Positions 7,461-12,023 of a stretch of DNA of 12,023 bases are shown piece after piece (the first letter of the stretch is position 1; each line of letters opens with the position of its first letter). Under the pieces are notes generated by a model. The model ran no database searches and had not been told where the DNA came from. It was given only the letters and a program-made list of their open reading frames with translations. This DNA is from Alphaproteobacteria bacterium (GTDB lineage Bacteria > Pseudomonadota > Alphaproteobacteria > Micavibrionales > UBA2020): positions 1 to 12,023 of the forward strand of contig JAGLRU010000273.1 in NCBI GenBank assembly GCA_023136145.1, read 5' to 3'. A program made the translations under genes and the position numbers.

Positions 7461-7476
7461 AGACCTTAAAAGGTCT
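7461..7476. terminator. Perfect 16-bp palindrome; weak hairpin or operator
   Basis: AGACCTT-AA-AAGGTCT is a perfect inverted repeat 52 nt after the FlaG-like stop and 117 nt before the next start. As RNA it forms a 6-bp stem with a 4-nt loop, but no T tract follows on either strand, so factor-independent termination is doubtful. An operator ahead of the GGDEF-EAL gene is equally possible. Type assignment is tentative. Confidence 0.35.
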
Positions 7477-7592
7477 ATGTAAATCAACAAGATATGCAAA
7501 CGCCTCGTCCGCAAAAAAAAATAAACGAAAAAAAACTCCACCTCTACACACACTTTTAAATAAATTAGCTTAGAATTAGAGGTAAAGTTGTA

Positions 7593-9812
7593 ATGCCTTC
7601 CTTCAAAGGCATCGGGGGGATTTTGAATAGTCCAGATCAACATAACATGGTCACGTCAAAAATAGACGATTCGCCAGAAAAAAATCCGAAAACAGCTCCA
7701 GCCAGAAACTGGCTAAACATGGTGTACTCTCCATCACGCCTTTGGGAAAACCGTGTCAGTTGGCGCATCACCATAACGGTGTTTATAACCATTTTGCTAG
7801 TACAAACCTCCGTCTTACTTTTCACCGTCAATCCATACGAAAAAGAACAACTGGAAGGGCTTCGGGAAATCGCACGCACGGCACTAGTTTCCTCCCTCAA
7901 CGATACCAAAGAACAGATGATCTCACCCCTATCTAAACAATCCGTTAAGAAGCTACTTGCGAATACCTTGATTGAAGGAATCACCGTTTACGGCTTAGAT
8001 CGCAGCGCAATTCAGAATTACGGTGCACCCATCCTTCTCCAGCCAAAAACCAGCAGTAGCATGCTCTCCGGCTACCGCTCCGTTGACAACCTGCACTATG
8101 AGGTACTCCTTTCGCCGGGCGAAATTGGTCGCCCCTACAACATCATCGTCAAGCTGAATGCCTCAAGCGTAGAACCTCGCGTCGTCAGCTATATCCATCA
8201 AAGCCTGCTAATCCTTCTTTTACTATCTGGATTCGTCACGAGCGTTCTAATGCTGGTCTTAAGCCTGTGGCTGCTGGAACCAATGATTCTCCTGCGCAAC
8301 AACCTACTGAACGCCGCTAGGAATCCTGAAAAACCTAATATCAAGCGACCAAAAAAGGAAATGTGCGACGAAATTGGCATGGCTATCCATATCGCCAACG
8401 ACATGATTCGCCAAAATGCCAGCAACCTAAAACGCCTCCGCATTCAGACGGAGAACAAGATCCACAAGCTCGCCTATTTCGACGTTCTTACAGGTCTGCC
8501 GAACCGAACATACTTCCTAGAAAAGCTGGAAGACAACATCAAACACAAACTACTTGAAAAAGATGATGTTCTGGCGGTCTTGTCCGTAGACCTTGACCAC
8601 TTCAAGGATATCAACGACACAATGGGTCATGAAATTGGAGACAAACTTCTGGAGGCCATCGGCAAGCGACTGGTAAAAGCTCTTCCCAAAAACGCCGTCA
8701 TAGCCCGTGCCAGTGCAGACGAATTCATGATTATGGCGCACCTGAAGCCAGATCAACCAGACAGTTCCGTGCTGGTCGAAAAAGTTTTCGCCTCAATGAC
8801 AGAGCCTGTGAACATTCTTCATGAAAATTTTCAGATCCGCGTTTCCATCGGCGTATCACACTACCCCAATGACGGAGTCAATGCGCATACGATCCTGAAA
8901 AACGCTGATATAGCCCTCAACCGCGCCAAAGCGGAAGGTCGCGATACGGTTCGGTATTATTCGCAAGATTTCGACCGCGCCGTCCAGCAAAGATTCCAGA
9001 TGCTGCGCGACCTGCGCAACGCTCTGGATCAAAAACAGCTACACTTACACTATCAACCACAGTTCAACTTAAAGACAGGTCAGCTAATCGGTGCCGAGGC
9101 ACTCCTTAGATGGTGGCGTCCGGACTCCAGCAAGGAGGGCGGCGCGTTTATCTCTCCCGTCGAATTCATTCCGGTAGCAGAACAATCCGGGCTAATCGTC
9201 CCAATCGGGGAATATGTCCTAAAGACAGCCTGCGAAACAAACAAAATGTGGCAAAAAAAAGGAATCCCTCCTTTCCGCATCGCCGTCAACCTCTCAGGAG
9301 TACAATTTCACCGAGGAGACATCACAAGTCTGGTCGCAAACATCTTAAAAGAAACTAAGCTGGAACCGCGCTGGCTGGAGATAGAAGTCACCGAAAGCGT
9401 GTTCATGGAAAATATGCAGACCACTATCGATATCCTCCATCAGTTGCACCAACAGGGAGTCGAGATAGCTGTGGACGACTTCGGCACAGGCTATTCCTCA
9501 CTCAGCTATCTGCGCCAATTTCCAATTGACCGCCTCAAAATCGACCAGTCCTTTATCCGCAACTCTCTTATGAATATTGACGACCGCATGATCACAAAAG
9601 CCATCATCACCCTCGGACACAGCCTCGGCCTGAAAGTCATAGCCGAAGGAGTCGAAACAATCGATCATGAAAATTTCCTAAGAGAAGAAGACTGCGACGA
9701 GGTGCAAGGTTTCAAATATACTAAGCCAATCCCTGCTGACAAATTTCTAACTTTCGTCATCGACTACAACCGCAACCTCGCCAAAAACAACAAAATGTCT
9801 ATGGTGGAATAA
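7593..9812 (+). CDS. Membrane GGDEF-EAL protein; probable c-di-GMP phosphodiesterase with degenerate GGDEF
   Basis: The 739-aa protein has a cytoplasmic N-terminus, a membrane helix at about 60-80, a periplasmic domain of about 125 residues with no motif I recognise, a second helix at about 204-228, a HAMP-like linker, a GGDEF domain (about 290-460) and an EAL domain (about 468-727). The GGDEF domain keeps the DVLTGLPNR and SVDLDHFKDINDTMGHEIGD segments, but its signature is SADEF (374-378) and no RxxD inhibitory site precedes it, so cyclase activity is unlikely; it may still bind GTP. The EAL domain keeps EALLRW (502-507), Asn566, LEIEVTES (595-602), DDFGTGYSS (628-636), Lys649-Ile-Asp and AEGVET (684-689), so it should hydrolyse c-di-GMP. 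AGAGG lies 10 nt ahead of the ATG; Met19 (7647) is a weaker alternative start. Its place beside flagellar genes suggests, but does not prove, a motility role. Confidence 0.93.
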   Translation: MPSFKGIGGILNSPDQHNMVTSKIDDSPEKNPKTAPARNWLNMVYSPSRLWENRVSWRITITVFITILLVQTSVLLFTVNPYEKEQLEGLREIARTALVSSLNDTKEQMISPLSKQSVKKLLANTLIEGITVYGLDRSAIQNYGAPILLQPKTSSSMLSGYRSVDNLHYEVLLSPGEIGRPYNIIVKLNASSVEPRVVSYIHQSLLILLLLSGFVTSVLMLVLSLWLLEPMILLRNNLLNAARNPEKPNIKRPKKEMCDEIGMAIHIANDMIRQNASNLKRLRIQTENKIHKLAYFDVLTGLPNRTYFLEKLEDNIKHKLLEKDDVLAVLSVDLDHFKDINDTMGHEIGDKLLEAIGKRLVKALPKNAVIARASADEFMIMAHLKPDQPDSSVLVEKVFASMTEPVNILHENFQIRVSIGVSHYPNDGVNAHTILKNADIALNRAKAEGRDTVRYYSQDFDRAVQQRFQMLRDLRNALDQKQLHLHYQPQFNLKTGQLIGAEALLRWWRPDSSKEGGAFISPVEFIPVAEQSGLIVPIGEYVLKTACETNKMWQKKGIPPFRIAVNLSGVQFHRGDITSLVANILKETKLEPRWLEIEVTESVFMENMQTTIDILHQLHQQGVEIAVDDFGTGYSSLSYLRQFPIDRLKIDQSFIRNSLMNIDDRMITKAIITLGHSLGLKVIAEGVETIDHENFLREEDCDEVQGFKYTKPIPADKFLTFVIDYNRNLAKNNKMSMVE

Positions 9813-9813
9813 T

Positions 9814-9830
9814 CTCTCATCCGTTGAGAG
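9814..9830 (+). terminator. Stem-loop just after the GGDEF-EAL stop codon
   Basis: CTCTCA-TCCGT-TGAGAG forms a 6-bp stem with a 5-nt loop, starting one base after the TAA. No T run follows, so it is a poor intrinsic terminator; it may protect the mRNA 3' end or be part of a Rho-dependent end. A looser GCAAG/CTTGC pair follows at 9833-9853. Confidence 0.35.
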
Positions 9831-9909
9831 AAGCAAGCACTTCCCTGCCTTGCATCAGCCCTCCGCGATGTCGTCGCTATAGCTAAAATTATGAGAAATC
9901 ACTCCATAT

Positions 9910-9939
9910 TTGACCATGACATACTCCATGTGCTACAAG
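9910..9939 (+). promoter_or_regulatory. Candidate housekeeping promoter of infA-maf-rng
   Basis: TTGACC (9910-9915) resembles the -35 consensus at five of six bases. After 18 bp comes TACAAG (9934-9939), four of six for the -10, preceded by TGC as an extended -10. The implied start near 9946 leaves a leader of about 25 nt to the infA ATG. Position directly ahead of an operon of housekeeping genes supports it. Confidence 0.5.
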
Positions 9940-9970
9940 ATGGTGCAGAAGATAGTTATGAAAGAAAAAC

Positions 9971-10192
9971 ATGTCTGAAAAAGAAGATTTAATGACTTTT
10001 GACGGAATCGTTCTGGAGCTACTTCCGAACGCCATGTTCCGTGTAAAACTGGATAATGATCACATCATTCTAGGACACAGTTCCGGCAAGATGCGAAAAA
10101 ACAGGATTCGCGTGCTTGAAGGCGACAAAGTCACAGTTGAAATGACTCCTTATGATCTCACCAAGGGTCGTATCATTTTCCGTTTTAAATAA
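9971..10192 (+). CDS. infA: Translation initiation factor IF-1
   Basis: IF-1 binds the 30S A site and helps IF-2 and IF-3 in start-codon selection. The 73-aa protein is one S1/OB-fold domain with the family signatures [18 protein letters not shown] (10-27), [34 protein letters not shown] (35-68) and a basic C-terminus. The start at 9971 gives [12 protein letters not shown], which lines up with the usual alphaproteobacterial MAKEELIEFDG with one extra residue; the Met at codon 8 would remove conserved length. The Shine-Dalgarno is only a purine stretch (GAAAGAAAAA). The stop codon abuts the maf ATG with no gap, so translation is probably coupled. Confidence 0.98.
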   Translation: MSEKEDLMTFDGIVLELLPNAMFRVKLDNDHIILGHSSGKMRKNRIRVLEGDKVTVEMTPYDLTKGRIIFRFK

Positions 10193-10768
10193 ATGTCTCC
10201 GCACATCCCCCTTCTTTTAGCCTCAGCGTCTCCACGACGGCTTGAGTTGCTGAAGCAAGTCGGGATCACGCCTGATCTAGTCGTTCCAACCGGAATCGAT
10301 GAAACTCCTCTGCCAAAAGAACTTCCTGCCACATACGTCCGACGCATAGCCATAGCCAAGGCAAAAAAATCAGCGGCTGAACACAATGGCTTTCTCGTTC
10401 TGGCCGCAGATACGGTCGTCGCCGTTGGACGGCGTATACTCCCGCAGGCTGAAACAGAGAAACAGGCTCACGACTGTCTGGAATTGCTTTCAGGACGGCG
10501 ACACAAAGTTCTAACGGCGGTTTCGGCAATTTCCCCGACTGGAGAGCAAAAAACACGGATCGTCACTTCTGTTGTTCGATTCAAACGCCTGTCACAACAG
10601 GAGATTTCCGCCTATCTCTCCACTAAGGAATGGCAGGGAAAAGCGGGAGGCTATGCCATACAGGGACAAGCTGCTATTCTAATTGCGTTTATCAGTGGCT
10701 CCTATTCAGGAATCGTCGGGTTGCCACTACACGAAACAATTTACATGCTCAGAGGCTTAACAATATGA
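10193..10768 (+). CDS. maf: Maf-family nucleoside triphosphate pyrophosphatase
   Basis: Maf proteins hydrolyse non-canonical or surplus nucleoside triphosphates to monophosphates and are linked to housecleaning and division. This 191-aa protein has the N-terminal LLASASPRRLELLKQVG (8-24), the acidic centre around LAADTVVAVG (70-79), LSGRRHKVLTAVSA (98-111) and the C-terminal WQGKAGGYAIQG (146-157) with GSYSGIVGLPLHET (168-181). The KAGGYAIQG and GSYSGIVGLPL strings are those of the Maf-1/YhdE subfamily, which prefers dTTP and UTP, rather than YceF. It begins directly after the infA stop and ends with an ATGA overlap with rng, so the three genes are one transcript. Confidence 0.96.
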   Translation: MSPHIPLLLASASPRRLELLKQVGITPDLVVPTGIDETPLPKELPATYVRRIAIAKAKKSAAEHNGFLVLAADTVVAVGRRILPQAETEKQAHDCLELLSGRRHKVLTAVSAISPTGEQKTRIVTSVVRFKRLSQQEISAYLSTKEWQGKAGGYAIQGQAAILIAFISGSYSGIVGLPLHETIYMLRGLTI

Positions 10769-11982
10769 GTGATCTCGAACTTCTGGCGGATTACATAGAA
10801 GGCCGCCTTTATGCAGCAGTTGTGAACGATGGCGTGCTGACCGATCTTTACGTCGATCCAACGGACACGACGGCGAGCTGGGGGTCGATCTATCTCGGCA
10901 AAGTCATCAAAATTGATATGCGGCTGGAAGCGGCTCTCGTGGATCTAGGCGATGGGATCACCGGATATCTAGCCACCAAACATATCCGCACTCTGGGTGC
11001 CGATGAATCAGAAAAGCGTACAGGACTTTCTGAGATGCTTTCCGGCGGGCAGATGATTCTGACGCAGATCAAGTCCGAAGGCAAGTGTCGCACGAAGAAC
11101 GAAAATGGAAAGCTTCCGCGTCTGACAATGAAGGTTTATGTGCCAGGACAGTTCCTTGTTTACAGCCCGACTTCCAGACAAGTGACCATATCCCAAAGAA
11201 TCGAAAACGAGAAAACACTCGCCCTGACAGCAAAGCTGAAAAATAAACACGGCTGGATCGTCCAGCATCACGCACAAAAAGTTTCCGATAAGGAAATCGA
11301 GCATGAATCGAAGTATCTGGAAGAATCATGGAAAAGCATCCTATCCACCAGAGATGCCAATCAGGGTAAACCCGGTCTCCTTAAGGAGGGGCCAAACGCA
11401 TTGTTCCGCGCTTTGGGCGACTATGGTGCTTTTAATTTTGAACATATTCATGTCGGAAACAAAAAAATTCTCGACCTGATGATGGGCTGGAGCAAAAGAC
11501 ACCTGCCCGCGCTCGCCACTTCCAAGCGACTGCGTCTGTTCCGGCCCTCAGTTGCCGGTCAGAGTCTTTTTGACACACATGACCTCCACACGGAACTTGA
11601 AAAGTTGCAGGAAAGCCGAGTTCCACTTGCTTCCGGTGGAACAATCATCATTGAGCCAACGTCCGCTCTAACAATCATCGACATCAATCAGGGCAATGCT
11701 GACAATATCCCTGCTGTCAATATGGCTGCCTCTCGCGAGATCGCTCGCCAGTCAAAGCTTCGCAACCTAAGCGGTGCACTCCTGATCGACTTCATCAATA
11801 TAGATCGAAAATCCGAACGCATCCGATTACTTGAAGCCCTGACGAAATATTTTACCGATGATTTCGCCGAAGCACAGGTGCATGGCTATACGAAGCTTGG
11901 GATCGTCGAGATCACCCGCAAACGCCGCAACGCAACACTATCCGAAAGTCTGAAAAAACAAAGTTGTGATAACATCATTTAA
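10765..11982 (+). CDS. rng: Short RNase E/G-family endoribonuclease without zinc-link cysteines
   Basis: RNase E/G enzymes cut single-stranded RNA, sense 5' monophosphates and take part in mRNA decay and rRNA processing. The 405-aa protein has an S1 domain interrupted by a variable stretch (about 35-130), a 5'-sensor/RNase H-like middle and the DNase I-like catalytic part. The magnesium ligands are visible as TIIDIN (Asp306, Asn308) and LLIDFINI (Asp342), with the conserved NMAASREIARQSKLRNLSGALLIDF between them. The protein stops soon after LGIVEITRKRRNATLSESLKKQ; the CPxC zinc-link of RNase E and the longer RNase G tail are absent, leaving only Cys107 and Cys401. A start 45 codons upstream exists, but ATG 10765 has AGAGG 9 nt ahead, the ATGA overlap with maf and an N-terminus fitting the family. 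yacG often follows in Alphaproteobacteria. Confidence 0.93.
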   Translation: MSDLELLADYIEGRLYAAVVNDGVLTDLYVDPTDTTASWGSIYLGKVIKIDMRLEAALVDLGDGITGYLATKHIRTLGADESEKRTGLSEMLSGGQMILTQIKSEGKCRTKNENGKLPRLTMKVYVPGQFLVYSPTSRQVTISQRIENEKTLALTAKLKNKHGWIVQHHAQKVSDKEIEHESKYLEESWKSILSTRDANQGKPGLLKEGPNALFRALGDYGAFNFEHIHVGNKKILDLMMGWSKRHLPALATSKRLRLFRPSVAGQSLFDTHDLHTELEKLQESRVPLASGGTIIIEPTSALTIIDINQGNADNIPAVNMAASREIARQSKLRNLSGALLIDFINIDRKSERIRLLEALTKYFTDDFAEAQVHGYTKLGIVEITRKRRNATLSESLKKQSCDNII

Positions 11983-12023
11983 AATAAAAACAACCTGTCA
12001 TCCCAGCCGAATGGCAGCATCCG

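Noticed and set aside
7510..7536. Two long A tracts that could be the T tract of a minus-strand terminator
   Set aside because: No stable stem precedes them on the minus strand, and no minus-strand gene lies upstream to terminate.
9958..9978. Six-codon micro-ORF (MKEKHV) overlapping the infA start
   Set aside because: Too short to judge, no ribosome site seen, and probably chance in a purine-rich leader.
10630..10764. 45-codon upstream extension of the RNase E/G frame
   Set aside because: It overlaps maf in another frame; the ATG at 10765 has a ribosome site, the ATGA overlap and a family-like N-terminus.
1..12023. Mobile elements, prophage, toxin-antitoxin, CRISPR or defence genes
   Set aside because: Every substantial frame belongs to flagellar, c-di-GMP or housekeeping families, and no transposase, integrase, spacer array or matching terminal repeats were seen.

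Overview
The window looks like chromosomal DNA of a flagellated alphaproteobacterium of moderate GC content. Three things point there: the gene order fliF-fliG-fliH(flbE)-fliN-flbD followed by flhA, which resembles the Caulobacter fliF operon; a FlbD-type sigma-54 activator with a degenerate receiver domain; and an infA-maf-rng run, common in Alphaproteobacteria. The genus cannot be named from the sequence. There is no sign of an insertion sequence, prophage, CRISPR array, tRNA or rRNA.

Minus strand, 1-6583: a compact flagellar operon read right to left. It encodes FliF (MS ring), FliG (rotor/switch), FliH (export ATPase regulator), FliN (C ring), FlbD (regulator of later flagellar genes) and FlhA (export gate), the last cut by the left edge after about 503 codons. 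Gaps are 3-32 nt, flbD and flhA overlap by 8 nt, and each gene is well conserved. The set builds the basal body, switch and export gate and carries its own regulator.

6584-6953: a 370-nt AT-rich divergent region, the only gene-free stretch over 300 nt. It holds an exact TTAA-N7-TTAA CtrA-type box with a suitable -10, a 15-bp GGCA/TGCC-type palindrome on the fliF side that could be a FlbD site, a 9-bp inverted repeat with a third copy of one arm, and an 11-bp-phased triple repeat. It is the most interesting non-coding part of the window.

Plus strand, 6954-9812: a small FlaG-like protein with a proline-rich tail, then a two-membrane-segment GGDEF-EAL protein whose GGDEF motif is degenerate (SADEF) and whose EAL domain looks intact. 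It is probably a c-di-GMP phosphodiesterase sitting next to the motility genes.

Plus strand, 9910-11982: a housekeeping operon with a recognisable promoter: infA (IF-1), maf (nucleotide pyrophosphatase) and a short RNase E/G. These are joined by a zero-nt junction and an ATGA overlap. The last 41 nt have no gene that can be called.

Overall this is a mostly ordinary chromosomal region. I found no convincing new multi-gene system. The points worth following up are the regulatory architecture between fliF and the FlaG-like gene, the degenerate signalling domains, and the unusually short RNase E/G.
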